Origin: Aphis gossypii
Taxonomy: Eukaryota > Arthropoda > Insecta > Hemiptera > Aphididae
Length of the DNA stretch: 64,000 bases
Direction of reading: 5' to 3'
NCBI RefSeq assembly: GCF_020184175.1
Contig: NC_065530.1
Location: 45,113,260 to 45,177,259 of the forward strand
Both the position numbers and the translations under genes were made by a program. Under the pieces are notes generated by a model, which saw only the letters and a program-made list of their open reading frames with translations, was not told the origin of the DNA and searched no databases. Positions 12,776 through 25,800 of the stretch are shown piece by piece. The first letter of the stretch is position 1. Each line of letters begins with the position of its first letter.

Positions 12776-13635
12776 TTATTTAACTATTAGTGAAATTATA
12801 AAAGTAAAAGGATACTGATCTGCTATTTGTCTATCGTCATGAATATTAAGTTCATTGAGAGAATCTAATTCTTCATTTACTGAATCAGAATGACTGTATG
12901 ATATAAATGGTTTATAATCAGGATAGTTTGATGACCACATATTTTCATAGTCATTCAAATTAGCAACAACTTCTGATTTAAATTTAGCAACAGAGTTGTA
13001 ATCTTCTACCATTCCAGACCATGTTGAATTTTCTTCTAGTATCAAATTCTCAATTTCTTTCTATCAACATATAAGTTATTAGTTAATTATTTTTATGGTT
13101 CAAACCTAAATAGGTACTAAGTAGTAATTAAACTAATTAAAATTAATGGCTATTATAATAGTTATAATACCATGATATAATATGTATCTAAGGATCAGAG
13201 TAGGTATCAGATTACCAGAGATCTTCAGCACACATTTTCAGGTCGACCTTGTCTTTAGTTGAGGTCCGCAAACACATAATAAATATATTATATATTTTTT
13301 GATTAAATATCAGTTATTTAATACACATTAATATAAACGTAATATAAATGCAATCAATAAAATTAAAAAAAAACTTTAGATGATTTGTTACCTAACAAAG
13401 TTGAAGACCTCCATTACAGATAATCAGTTAAATGTAGGTAAATAAATAACTTTATTTTAAATACCTTTTTATTTTCCACATCTTTGATCATATCTTTCAA
13501 CATTGATAGTACTTTGACACCTTGACTAGAATTATTAGAATACATCATACTCATAGGATGAGCTACTTTTGCCTCCAATGATTTTACCTGAGTATCTATA
13601 CGTTTAGCTAAAGCATGCATATCATTAAAATTCAT
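12776..13635 (-). CDS. Small coiled-coil protein, two exons, function unknown
   Basis: Exon 1 is 13465-13635 (57 codons, donor GTATTT) and exon 2 is 12776-13060 (acceptor GATAG); both junctions are phase 0, giving 151 residues if the stop at 12776-12778 is used. The protein starts MNFNDMHALAKRIDTQVKSL and continues with heptad-like hydrophobic spacing (VLSMLKDMIKDVENKKKEIE), then an acidic, serine-rich region (SHSDSVNEELDSLNELNIHD). The helical N-terminus followed by an Asn-Tyr-Pro motif is loosely reminiscent of SKA3-type kinetochore proteins, but I cannot assign it. A donor-like GTATCC inside exon 2 (after QIADQ) could lead to a further exon, so the C-terminus is uncertain. No membrane segment or signal peptide seen. 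Confidence 0.6.
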
Positions 13636-15902
13636 ATTTTATTATTTGGTAGAGTTAATCTATAATGATAAATTATTATTAATTGAATATATTGTAAATA
13701 TAAGTATTAACTTAAAAGAAAAAAAACAATAAATTAATAAATAAAAATAATAAACTCAAAATTATAGAAAATACATAACACTAAGCGGATGGATACTCCT
13801 AAACTGTAAAGTCTTAATGCTGCAAACTGCAAAGGAAACATTCACAATATCACAGAACGATATAATAATATCCGTCTTTATAAATCTTGATATTATAATT
13901 TATAATAGTTTATTATCAATTGATAACATTTTATTAACTTGACTATTTACGCGCCAAAATTACAACATTATCAAAATCTCATAACGGCCTATCGGCCTTG
14001 GGTTAGCCAGAGTGCCAGACCAGCCAGTCCTTACCTACTCCTTCTCCTAATATATTGGTCCCAGCTATTTTTGTGACCAGTGGCCATGTCCGCTTGGCGC
14101 TTATAATAAATTGTCTTTAGTGTTTACTTTTAGATTGTAAGTACTAAGCAGAACTCAGTAACTCAGAACCGTTTCACATGTGATTTAGATTATAGGTGCT
14201 TTAAATTCAGGACTTGAAAAAGTTATAATAACTATGTAGGTAATATTATCATAATTATAAGTTATATGGAAGAACGGCTGATATATTTTGTAAACATAAT
14301 TAAATTAATAAAAACAAAAAACAAAAAAAAATGATTATAGGTAGGAATCATATAATTAATATAATAGGTATATGTAATTATATAATTAACAAAACATAGT
14401 AGTAAACGCAATATACCTAATAATTTAATCCATTTTTTATATTATAAAAATAAAGTGTATTTTTTCTATTTATATAGGTTTCATACTTCGTAAAAATATT
14501 TATATACGTCATTTGTTTTTATTAGACATTATTTTAAAATTTTTAATGCTATTTAACTGCTATTTCTGTAGAGTTTACCATAATTCATGGTATAATTATG
14601 GTTATTAAATATTAATCAATATTAATGAATATTTCAATAATTTTTTATACTAACATTTATTATTTTTACAATACATTTTAATACTAAAAGTATGGATAAC
14701 TCAGACAAAATTTCCTTAGAGACTAGGGACTAATATGGGTAGTAATAATGGGTATAGTAAACATTATCTTTTTAATTTATTTTTTGAAATTAAGTGATTT
14801 AAGGTAGTAAAGAGTTTAAAAAAATTATTACTTTTTGGATTTTTAGAGGAACGATGAGTCGATAAATGTATTGATTTTACAATGATGTTTAAACATTTTT
14901 TGACATGTTTATGACTTATGGTTGGGGGGTCATTCTGTTAATTTGTGTGACATCTAGAATGTTACCAGTCGAAACGGTGATTGTTTATAGCAACTAGTTG
15001 CTATACCTATAACAAGACATATACGATATACATGTACTGATGTATCTGCATGTAGTGTAGAGTAGATACCTACCTTTTGATTTTTTCTTCGTATATATTA
15101 TATTCACCTTTTGAACAGTGCCTAAAAATGCTTCAATCTTCAACTTTGAACATAGATTTTTATTAGAGACTTCAATTTATAATTAAATATTTATTAGCAT
15201 ACATCAGTTTCATGACAAGATAACTTCCATAATATTTTGGTTCATTTTGCACTATTTAGTATTTATAAATATTTAACATTGTGTATAAATGTATCACAAC
15301 ATTTTGTTTGTGATTAAAAAAAGGTTTAAAAATATAATATAAAAATACATGTGCAAAACTTAATTTAAAATTGTTATTAAGTATTATAAACTTTAATTTT
15401 ATTGTTGATAATTCAAAAACTACTATTCGTAGGAAATGAAACTTTTAACCATTTTTGATTTTCATGAATTATTATTTACTAATTTACTATAAATACTTTA
15501 AATATAAACAATGATATTTCCAAAATAATTGAATGTATATCAATTTTAAACAATTTATGCGACGAACATATTCACTCTAATAAACGTTGTACGTTGTACC
15601 TATGACAACTATAAGTTAATTACAATGAACAATATAATACCTCCGTAGGAATACATAATAAGTAATATTTAGCACTAGATAAGAAGATTATCACTATATT
15701 TTAGTATATTTTATCAAGCATATTATACAGTGTATAACTATAAATTAATTACAATGAACAATATAATACCTACGTAGGAATACATAATATGTAATATTTA
15801 GCACTAGATAAGAAGATTATCACTATATTTTAGTATATTTTATCAAGCATATTATACGGTGTATGATATATCTATTATACCTAAGTCAAATTCGTTAAAT
15901 TA
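13636..15902. other. Intergenic region between the coiled-coil gene and the UGT 3' end
   Basis: AT-rich. Holds a left-end fragment of the dispersed repeat near 14850-14890 (TGTATTGATTTTACAATGAT core) and related sequence near 15124. A 129-base tandem duplication lies at 15609-15866. No gene seen. Confidence 0.6.
15609..15866. repeat. 129-base direct tandem duplication just 3' of the UGT stop codon
   Basis: Two copies, 15609-15737 and 15738-15866, differ by only a few bases (for example ACCTCCGTAGG against ACCTACGTAGG). They begin about 35 bases downstream of the UGT stop on minus, so they probably sit in its 3' UTR or polyadenylation region. Confidence 0.85.
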
Positions 15903-18009
15903 TTATGATTTTTTTTGTTTAGATTTTCTATTCAATAATCTTAAAAGAACTTTAAAAATTAAGCAATAAAGTAATACAAAAATTGTTGTTACAGTTAATA
16001 AAATTACAACTAGTACATCAATTAAATAGTATTGGTACCATGGCATACCGACCGCGGCAGACCGAAGTAGCGGCGCCCCTTTGTGTCGGATGACATATTC
16101 TGTCCAATACACTGCAGTTTCCAAAGGAGACATAGGTCGATCACGAAAAGCTTCTGATAACTCTTTAGCCTTTTGTCTGTATCTATGTTTAACAAATAAG
16201 TAAAGATTATAAATTCATTAATACATAATACTCATAGAATAGGTACATTATTACGTATTAGACATTAGTATAATATATTACTGCAATGGACTACATGTAG
16301 TCCACGGTATTAAAAATAATAACGATACACTTACTTAGGATCTGTAATCATGGATGTTATTTTTTTAAAAATTTCATCTTCATTCAAATCTCCATAATTC
16401 ATCATCTCTGCAGCTCCTTTGCTTACAACAGCTTTGATATTTGTCATTTGATCACCAAAAATTGGCATTGATAAAATTGGAACGCCTTCATACACAGCTT
16501 CGGTAGTTCCCAATAGGCCACCGTGAGATATAAATAGTTTAACATTAGGATGGGCTGTACAAAAAAAAACATTATTTGCATAATATAATAACTAATAATA
16601 ATAAACCAATACGTATATTTAAGGTCAAAAATATAAACGTAATAATTATACTAAAATTTAAATGTAAAACTTTAAATTACTGCAGTACAAATCGTACAAA
16701 CTTTTATAAAATGTTAAAGAACATAAAATATGTCAATTGGTGAAATGCGTGTATACTATATTATAGGTAAGTTGCTCACCTAAAATATCTCGCTGAGGCA
16801 TCCATTTGCGAATCATTACATTGGATGGTTTTCCAGGTAGTTCACCTTCCCATTTCCACAGAACTCGTTGTGGAATTTTATTGAAAACATTTAAGAACAT
16901 CTGTCTTTTTTCGGGCGAAAAAGTCTCACCCCGTAATAAACTGCCCATGCAGAAATAAATGACACCATTCTCAGCTTCATCAATATATTTCTGTATGTCC
17001 TGTATATATTTAAAAATAATTGAATTAATAAATACTATAATAACCATTAACTATTAAAAAAATTCAACAATGTATTAGCACAGAATAGAATAGTATTAGT
17101 ATTAGGTATTAGTGTTATATAATAATATAATGCATTTTTATTTTGTGTTCAAACCTCTTCCAGAGGTTTTGATGGTTTTACGTGCAGACCTCCTACTTCG
17201 ACAACGTTTTGTGGTAGCGGCCTACTGCCCCATAAAGCATGATATGTATTAACAAACAACAAGCTTGTCCTCAACACTAACTGATTTAATTGGGATGCAT
17301 TTTTATAACGTTTTGAAGCGATTTTTTGAGATGATATCGACGATCCCGTATAATATTTATGGAAAGCTATCAATCGTAACAGAGTGTTATAAGTGCGTTC
17401 TACGAGATTCATCTGCGGTCCGTACTTTGTCATCAATACTGGTATGTATGCAGGATGAGTAGACGCTCCCATGCGATCGGCGGACCATACGAATAATGGA
17501 GATGTAGTCCATGCAATAAACGGAGCTTTGAATCGTTCAATCAACGCTAGGTATAAATCAGTATTACATGTTTCGGTCACAATTAAATCGTAAACGTCTT
17601 CTGGCTGATCGTACAGTTGACGCAGTGCATCGGACTGAGTGTATAATTCTCCGTTACTCACGATGTGAAACATGTGTTTATAATTATTTGAAATTGATGG
17701 CGAGTACATATGGTCCATGGTCACGTAGCTTGGGTCCAACACAGACGACACATTGCTGATTTGTATTCGCTTATATTGTTCGGAGGCAAGGTCTGGATAA
17801 TGTGAATACACCGTTACATTATGGCCACGACGGTGAAGTTCGGACATGTAAGAGTCAAAAATAATGTGATGACTAAGGGCTTCGATTGGAAATACACCCA
17901 GAATGTTTGCACAAAAAGCATCTTGGAAGAACGGAAGTATAACTAACAATTGTATTACAATTTGTGAGCTGTAATTTATCATTTTCATATTGATTATATT
18001 TAAACACAT
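15903..18009 (-). CDS. UDP-glycosyltransferase (UGT), complete; first exon A plus constant exons 2-4
   Basis: Transfers a sugar from a UDP-sugar to small lipophilic acceptors (detoxification, endobiotic and pigment conjugation) at the ER membrane. Exon 1 is 17155-18009, then 16780-16999, 16335-16554 and 15903-16182: 1575 bases, 524 residues, normal for insect UGTs. Residues 1-34 are a signal peptide ending FCA before NILGVFPIEALSHHIIF, which holds the family's catalytic His region. The C-terminal half has WMPQRDIL, then AHPNVKLFISHGGLLGTTEA and VYEGVPILSMPIFGDQ (the UGT signature). Exon 4 has a hydrophobic membrane anchor about 35 residues from the end and finishes KQKKS, a KxKxx-type ER-retrieval signal. 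Junctions are phase 0, 1 and 2. Exon 1 has an unusual donor GAG|GTTTGA. Exons 2-4 are the only UGT C-terminal exons in the window and may serve the upstream first exons too. Confidence 0.93.
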
Positions 18010-18350
18010 ACGACATACTACCAGAATACAAACATATTAAAACGTTTTTCTTTGTATTTCGGAAGAAAATTATCTACATTTATTAATCTCTATTGATTAG
18101 AAAAAGACAAATATACCGTTTTTTTTAATTATTTTTTTTTTATCAGAATTTTATTTGAGTGTGAGTGATTATAAAACACAATAACTATATAACTCAACTA
18201 ACTTGAGTTGTATAAATAACGATTTTTATTTCATATTAAAATATATTGTGTAATAGTTATATCTAATTAGTAATAATATAACTAGTTTTACATATTCTGT
18301 TGAAAACAAAACTATATTACCTATTATGATAATAAAAATTAGACACTTAC
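18010..18350 (-). promoter_or_regulatory. Short gap between first exons A and B, presumed promoter of A
   Basis: Only 341 bases separate exon B's donor from exon A's ATG. If A is transcribed independently its promoter must lie here. The sequence is very AT-rich and I see no unambiguous TATA/initiator pair. Confidence 0.3.
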
Positions 18351-19175
18351 TAAAGGTAAAGGTTTGATTGGCATTATGTGTATCCCACCAATTTCTACAA
18401 CAGCCGGTACTAACGGTTTAGGTTCAAATATTGTGAAATGAGTGTTAACCATAATCAAACTAGCGTTCAAAATTAATTGATCCAATGAAATCTCAACGCC
18501 AAGTTTTCGTTTGATGATTGCTTCGTCTCTGGTCCGACATAACAGTTTAAAACCAAGTAGTTGTATTGTATGAGAAACTGTATTTTTAATCCTGCTATAT
18601 AAGTTCATTTGCGTGCCTAGGCCGGTTAATGTTGAAGGTATAGTGGCTAATGAATATGGCTGTCCAGCCGCATGCTGATTCCATGGCAACAAGTTGCAAC
18701 TACTCAGAAGTATAAAGGGAACGTTGAACTTTAATACAAATCCTAAAAACAGTTCGCTATTAAAATGTTCAGTGATGAGTAAATCAAATTTAAAAGGACT
18801 GTTTAATAATGTTTTCACGCTGTCTACTGAAAATATATTTTCATATACTTTTCCACGGTCATAAAAACTCCGAATCACATTTACGGAAAGTTGTATTTCA
18901 TTCATTGAATTGCCTTCAACATTGCTGATATTTTTTTTGTTATTGCTTATAGGCATTGATCCTTTAAGTGATAAATTATTTATGTTTGGATGTTCTATTG
19001 GATAATTGGTGATAATAGTAATGTTGTGTCCTCTGTTTGCGAGTTCTTGAATATATGGCGGGTAAACCAAATTATGACTTAAACCTTGATGAGAGAACAG
19101 AGCTAAGATGTTAGCTGTTTCCGCTGGAGAAACAACTATTACAGTAATAATTACTGTTACAAATGAAATAATCAT
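18351..19175 (-). CDS. UGT first exon B (N-terminal half only)
   Basis: Encodes 275 residues: a signal peptide (MIISFVTVIITVIVVSPAET), then NILALFSHQGLSHNLVYPPY (catalytic His region), LITEHFNSELFLGF, and an end at GGIHIMPIKPLPL. It stops at a consensus donor TTA|GTAAGT in phase 0. No UGT C-terminal signature follows before exon A, so the nearest usable constant exons are those at 16999-15903. The frame is intact and AT-rich like exon A. Either it is an alternative first exon of the downstream UGT or a solitary truncated copy; the intact frame and strong donor favour the former. Confidence 0.8.
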
Positions 19176-19886
19176 TATAGCTTATTACGAATAAAATATT
19201 ATCAATGAGAATATTTTATAAAATGTATGAACATTGAACTTGAACACTTGTATTGTAAATTTTAATATTATTAATATTATTTAAGATAAGACATTTTATA
19301 GATTAAAATGTAAAATATATATTTTAATAGGTACTTAAATCAATAAAATACAATAAAATATTTAGGTAAACGTTAGCGAACGTATATTTAAAAAGTCTAT
19401 AAATTATACACAAAATGCCCAGTTTACCGTGTATTGCAGGTAAAGATAAGAACAAAAAACAACACAACGTTAGTATAGTTAATCGCAGACTAATGAATAA
19501 CTTAATATTTTATTATTTAATGCGTACAAACTATATACTAATTAATAGTAATAATAAGTAGTATTAGTAGTAGATAGTAACACTAATATTATATTACTAT
19601 TTTAAAAGATAAGATTTGGTTATTGCATCAACAACTTAAAGATAAGACTTTAAGTTGATTTTATAAATAGTTGTATTTATTTTAAACGTTAATATTATGA
19701 TATATGTTTCTTACCTATTATTAAATGTTTTTTAAAGGTATTCACATTTTTTCATGTTAAGAAATAATTTTTTATTATTCAAAATTATTAATCAGTATTT
19801 TAAGTATAAATAAGTTAGGTTAGGTACATACGTATACCATAAACATAACCGCAACCAATAATTTAAATACATAACATGTTTTATAT

Positions 19887-20095
19887 CAGGGGTTTCCAAA
19901 CTTTTTTTTTCAAGGGCCACAAAAAATATCATCATCTCTTAGCGGGCCAAACGTTTATACACATACATGATAACACATTAAAACATACAATTTTTAATTT
20001 TTAAATGTTAGATATATCATCTTGTATATTTATCATTCTATGAGGGCCGCGGGCCGGTTAAAATTTGTTCGAGGGCCGTAGTTCGTAGATCCCTG
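19887..20095. mobile_element. hAT-like MITE with 8-base target duplication
   Basis: Starts CAGGGGTTTCCAAACTTT and ends GTAGTTCGTAGATCCCTG, which are partly inverted termini. Flanked by a perfect TTTTATAT duplication at 19879-19886 and 20096-20103. It has internal GGGCC-rich stretches and no coding capacity at 209 bases. Confidence 0.8.
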
Positions 20096-20992
20096 TTTTA
20101 TATGATTTATCTGTAACTTTTTAACCTCAATAAATAATGTTTTATAGCACTTCATAGTTTTAACTTTAAAATGTTTTTAATTTTAGGGTATCTTGCGTTT
20201 TATACTACTATATATATATATACTAGTTGTATCTTGTGGTAAAAAATTCTTCCGAATTGCGCCCTGTGTATTTTTTTTAAAGTAGTATACGGTATACGAA
20301 TTACTTCAATCCAATTTTTTTTTAGCGTGAATAATGGTCGTCAAAATGTCTGCCTTGTAAAATGTGGCTATGAATAATTTTGATTGGCTTTTCATTAATA
20401 TCATTAACACTCAACAGATTTTCATTTCACTTGATTACATACTGTATGTCAGTATGTCTGTGTAATGTTTCAATACACACTATCTTTTCGTGTTTATGAT
20501 TTATATATTATGATTTGTTTAATAAATATATTATGTTTATATATTTTAATATGTGCTTTACAAATATTTTAGCAAAACAAATAGCAATGACGATAAATAT
20601 AATTTTTCAAACATTTATGGAAATCTATACTTATCAATTATACAAATAAATTACTTTTTCTTCACTACACATAGTTTTCTTTTCAATCACAATTTTTAAA
20701 AAAAAAAGTATAACACAAATAAAATTATTAGTAAATAAATTTGTTAGCGATTATGATAATATTATATAGGTATAAATATTTAATATACCAACTCAGATAA
20801 AACGCAAAAATACCTGGTTACAACGTCTTATGTACATTCCAAAATAACTCGAACCGCAATTATGATTTATGATTATACTCTTTTCTTAGATATCTATCTT
20901 TAGAACACAACTAGTATGCAGCCTTTTATAATTATATAATATTTATTATTTAATACTGCACCGCGGTCAGACATAGGTACCTACGAAGTTAA

Positions 20993-21430
20993 GAGGACGT
21001 TATACCAGCATGTGTTGTCTCTGTTTTACTAGCGTACGTCATAGCAAATTTGCGTTCATTAGAACATATTTTGTGATGTTAGCTTTAGTATTAGAATAAG
21101 CTTACCTATTATCAAATTTAAAGGTAAGTATATTATCTAGGACATTTCATATGGTTTTATAGATATTATCATTTTAAAGAGAATTATGAACATTTTAAAG
21201 TTGCAATATTTTTTATAGCTATAACTAACATTTAAATGATATAATATCCCTAAAAGCATATTATGATATTTCCTGGATAATATTCTTACCTTTAAATTTG
21301 ATAATGGGTAAATTTACTCTAATATTAAAGCTAACATCACAAAGTGTGTTCTGCTGAACGCAAATTCGATAATATGATGTACAATGTACGTTAGTAAGAC
21401 AAAGAAAACACATGCGGGTATAACGTCGTC
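20993..21430. mobile_element. Foldback element with long inverted arms
   Basis: The left arm (about 20993-21170) and right arm (about 21250-21430) are imperfect inverse copies. For example, TTTGTGATGTTAGCTTTA on the left matches the complement of the right arm near 21321-21340, and ATCAAATTTAAAGGTAAG recurs inverted. Termini read GAGGACGTTATACC and GGTATAACGTCGTC. Flanks are TTAA (20989-20992) and TGAA (21431-21434), possibly a decayed 4-base duplication. No protein encoded. Confidence 0.75.
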
Positions 21431-21946
21431 TGAAGTGGGACTCTCTTATGTGACTTATGTCACATTGTCACATAGACAATAATTAAAGTTGTCCCGATAT
21501 AGCCATCAGTATTTTCTAAGTATTTATAAATATTACGAGTATATCCGATATATCAAGTGTTTTAAATGACGGTGAATACATGGTAGTATAAATATATATT
21601 TATTTTTACCATGAACTACCTATAATCATTAAGAGAGTAAGAGACTAAGAAAGCACTATAAGCTGAACAATAATGTTAGTCAGTTGAGAATATTATATTT
21701 GAGAAAATACATCATACTTAATGAGGAAGTCAAAGGGTCGTCTTATTTTTGGAGGCGCTAAATTTAAAGGTAGATTTAAATTTTTGTAATTTGTTGATAT
21801 AAAAAAGGTATTTTATATCAGTCTTAAATATTCCAAGATACTAAATACGCTGTACAATGTACACAAATAATTATCAAGTATTATAATTTATAATACTGAA
21901 ATTTATATTGTAGTGATTAGATATTATGTTATAAGTAGATACTGAC

Positions 21947-22777
21947 GATTGGTAATTGTTTGGGCGGCATGATGTGCATCCCGCCGGTCTCCTTTACAGC
22001 AGCCACGGTGGGCGACACCCCGTTCAAGGACCAGTGTGTGTTGACCAACACCAGACTGACGTTGGACGCCAACTCGTCCAGGGACACGTCCAGGCCCAAG
22101 CGTTTTCTCAGCGTCCGTTGGCTCCAGGGCCGATTCACCAGTCGGAACATGGCAGCGGACACGACCGATACGGCCATGTTGGTCAGCCGCTGGCCGAGGT
22201 CCATGTGTTCCGGCAGGCCGCTAAACACGGACGGTCTGTACGCGATCTGTTGCGGCTGGCCAACTAGGGACATGGTCCACGGCGTTAGCGGACAGCTGCT
22301 GAGCAAAACGAACGGCGCGCGATACTTGGCGGCGAAACCGAGAGGCAGTTCGCTGTTGAAATGTTCGGCGATGACCAAGTCGAACGACGCGGTTCGATCT
22401 TCGAGCAGGTTCTGGACGGCTGGCACGTCGAACAAGCCTTCCGTCGTTCCGGCCAAATAGGACAGACTGAATCGATCCGTCAACGAGCCGACGATGCCAA
22501 AGTACCCGGCAGTGTTCGGAAAAGTGACGTTGTTGTTGGACATGGGCATGGAGCCGACGACATTGATGTCGGTAATGTTCGGGTGCGACGAATCGAAATT
22601 GCTGATTACGTGAACGTCGTGTCCGCGATCCGCCAGTGTTCGTAGGTAAGGCAAGAACACCATGTGATGGCTGTACCCGTGGTGCGGGAACACTCCGAGT
22701 ATGCGAGCCGCGGACGCGCGGTAAGACGCGGCCACGGTGGCCGAGACGAGCAAATACATTGCGGTGACGTTAACCAT
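21947..22777 (-). CDS. UGT first exon C (N-terminal half only, GC-rich)
   Basis: Encodes 277 residues from an ATG in good context (AACCATGG): a signal peptide (MVNVTAMYLLVSATVAAS), ARILGVFPHHGYSHHMVF (catalytic His region), VIAEHFNSELPLGF, and an end at GGMHIMPPKQLPIV with donor ATC|GTCAGT in phase 0. No downstream UGT C-terminal exons occur before exon B. Base composition is strikingly GC-rich compared with exons A and B and all flanks. The opposite strand carries long open frames in the same interval, a by-product of GC-rich codons. Likely an alternative first exon joined to 16999-15903; an isolated gene fragment remains possible. Confidence 0.82.
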
Positions 22778-22895
22778 GGTTGCTGTGTGCTGGTCTATAA
22801 GGTGTATAAAGTGCACACTTTCATAGTTTCATAGCGAAGTGGCAGTTGAGTAATGAGTATATTGTGCGGTCACATTTAAACTGCACTCGTATACT
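22778..22895 (-). promoter_or_regulatory. Putative core promoter and 5' UTR of UGT exon C
   Basis: On minus, a TTTAAA box starts at 22880 and an initiator-like CTCAACT has its A at 22847, 33 bases downstream. The same box, context (GCAGTTTAAA then GTGACC) and spacing recur upstream of exon D. Functional status is inferred from conservation and spacing. Confidence 0.45.
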
Positions 22896-25800
22896 TTAAA
22901 ACGATATACCTAGGAGATGAATAACACCTGAAGGTATACATATTGTATTTCGTAATTGTGTTTAATATTTATAACGAACAATATTGACCAGATAACAATA
23001 CATAATACTCAAAAATGTCTGGTGTGAAGAGCTTAATAGATTGCCGCACAATTAAAAAGTTAATTCGATATTGAATATATTATGATTCATAACTAATTGC
23101 ATTGAGTAGAGCTGAGTGTAGGTAATTGGTAATATATCGTAAAAAATCGATGAATATATAGGTACCTATAATTGTTAATTGTTTGATAATTGTATTGATT
23201 TTACAATGATACTTATATACTTGATTTTATATGAAATTTACTAGTACTATTCAAAATAAACAAAAAAATAAAAAATAATTACGACAAAAACAGTTAAAAC
23301 CTGCAGATACCAAATATATTGATTTTGAGTTTTTGTTATAAATTTAAAAATCAAGAATAACTATAGAGATTTGGATTTCTCACCATGATATTTGTATTAA
23401 CATTATGCCATTATATTTAAATAATTCTAGACATGATAAATATTTTTGTGCTATTTATAAGCATTTGAAATTTTTAATTTTTTTTTTTAATAGGTATTCA
23501 TTCTTGGTTGTGTGTAAACAGCTTAAAAATGTATTTCAATGAATTTAATGTAATTAATCAAATAAAAAAATTGGTATGGTGACAATTCATAATTTTGAAA
23601 TTGGTATTTGCCATCAATTTTCGTTCGATCAAATGAATATAATTGATTGATATTTGATGTGTTATGAATTTAATTTATTTACAATTTTTTGACTTACATC
23701 CAGCCTACAAGATAGATATACGGATTAATAGAAGCATAATAAGAAGGTAAGATAAAAGCTTATACTTAATTTTAACTTTATTAATTACAGATTTGCATAA
23801 TATTAATGCAGTATTTTTTTATATTCTGAGCAGAGCGATGAATGTATTGATTTTACAATGTTGTGTGTTTTTTTTTTGTGTCTGTGTACACAAGAACGTG
23901 TCGAAATAATGCTTCGATTTTCTACTTCAATAGCTTTTCCGGTTCGAAAGTGAATCTAGTTAGTGCATTGGGGATATCATTTTTTTAAAATTCTCAATAG
24001 TTTTCAAAAGCACCGGGAAAAACCAAAAATAACGAAGGAAAAACGGGAATTTTTACGCAAAACCAGTTTTCGACCAAATCGATTTTTTTATATGGTTGTA
24101 ATTCAAAAACTAATCACTGTAAATACTTGAAATTTTCACCAAATATTTATGTTAGTGGTATTTATATACAGTTAAATTTTCAACAATTGTTGACTTTTTT
24201 GAGTTATTTATAGATAACTGAAATTTTCAATTTTTTTTTTTTTTTTTGAAGTGTCGATAAAATTGTTTTGGCCCAATCAAAATACTTGAAAATTTAATTC
24301 AAAGTTCCTCATAAGTTATTCTTATAGTGATTAAAAAATTATAGGAATACATTGGCACAATTTTTTTTTATTAGCATTTGAAGTTCAAATATTGACTAAA
24401 AATCGTCAAAACTATAAATATTTGCAAATTATTTTGTATGTATAATTCATAAAATTTTTGTATAAGTAGCTAAGAGTTGAAAATTTAATATGACATTTTC
24501 CATAAGTTTAGCTTGTAATAATTATAAAAGAACTTAAATTCTAGTATATGCAGGCTATTAATACATAAACCACCTTTTTCACCAACCACTCGAAATGATA
24601 TGCTAGACTGACAAATCATCTTCGTTCAGAATCGTTTTTCGTATACAATGATACCTATCATTGGATTCAAATTTAACACTCCTATAATATATAATTATGA
24701 TCCATATCACACCTAATATACAGTAGAGCGGTACCCATTTACTCGCTTTTTTTTTAATTTTAGTTTCTTTTTTTAGATTAATTAATTGTATCTATAAATG
24801 CATTATCTCTATTTAATTTGATTGAGTTTAGAGTCGATACATAACGTTGTAGTTATATTTATAAAATTCGATTTTACACAAAAACAATATGTTATCGTAA
24901 AATTAAGACCCATTGGCTATAGTTTCCTGATTTTCGAATATGCGATTAACAATCCTTTTCTGTAATATGTATAATGTATATATATTATTTTCACTCTATT
25001 TTAGATTATTTTAGCTTCTATTATTATATGAAATATACTATACATAATATAGGTACCTACTGATTATAACATGATTTGTTTATTATTCAGTTAATGTAAA
25101 ATGTGTATTTACATATTCTTATACTTTATTGTTATGGCCTTATAAATATACTACAATATCATATTTTACAACTTACTTATGGTTATTATATTATTTATAG
25201 AATGTATAGTATTTAAATATTTAATTTTTGATGAAATTAAAATAATAAAAAAATATAATTTAAAAAATGTTTATAATAAAATAATAACCAACTATTGCAT
25301 AAGGTGGGTTTTGAAAAGTTATTTTTTAGAAGCTCTTGAATAAACAGTAGACGTTTAGTGTTACGTTTTGCTATCTTTTGTACAAATAATGCACCCCAAG
25401 ATTTTTGTTTTTTTAATATACATGCCACCTTCTATAATAATTAATAGTACTTCCCTAAATTATTATGTATGTATCTATCTTAACGGCTATACCCGTAAGC
25501 AATATTGCTAGTATAAAAGATAATAATATTATGTGTTTGGTTTAGTAGAGTTCGAGTATTATTAATTATAGGTGCATTAAAATACACAAGGTATTCGAAT
25601 TTAGATAATCTCGTTTTTACTGAACAGGTAGAGGATACATGTACAATGTGTCATTGTACGTTATATAAGAGTTAATTATAAATTCTTTATCTCACTAATA
25701 AAACTATAAAAGTACTAATAATATAGTTTAATATTTATACAATACCTTAATAAAAATAATTACTTGTTAGGTCTATGGTTTGAAAATGTATACTCTTTTT

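Larger units (their letters stand above)
19176..21946. other. Spacer between UGT first exons B and C, with two transposons
   Basis: AT-rich and without coding exons. Holds a hAT-like element at 19887-20095 and a foldback element at 20993-21430. The last 100 bases before exon C's donor resemble the same position beside exon D (25900-26020), so this edge belongs to a duplicated unit. Confidence 0.65.

Noticed and set aside
21956..22645. Long plus-strand open frames (up to 166 residues) opposite UGT exon C
   Set aside because: They mirror the GC-rich UGT coding frame; the minus frame has the signal peptide, family motifs and a donor, while the plus frames have no homology.
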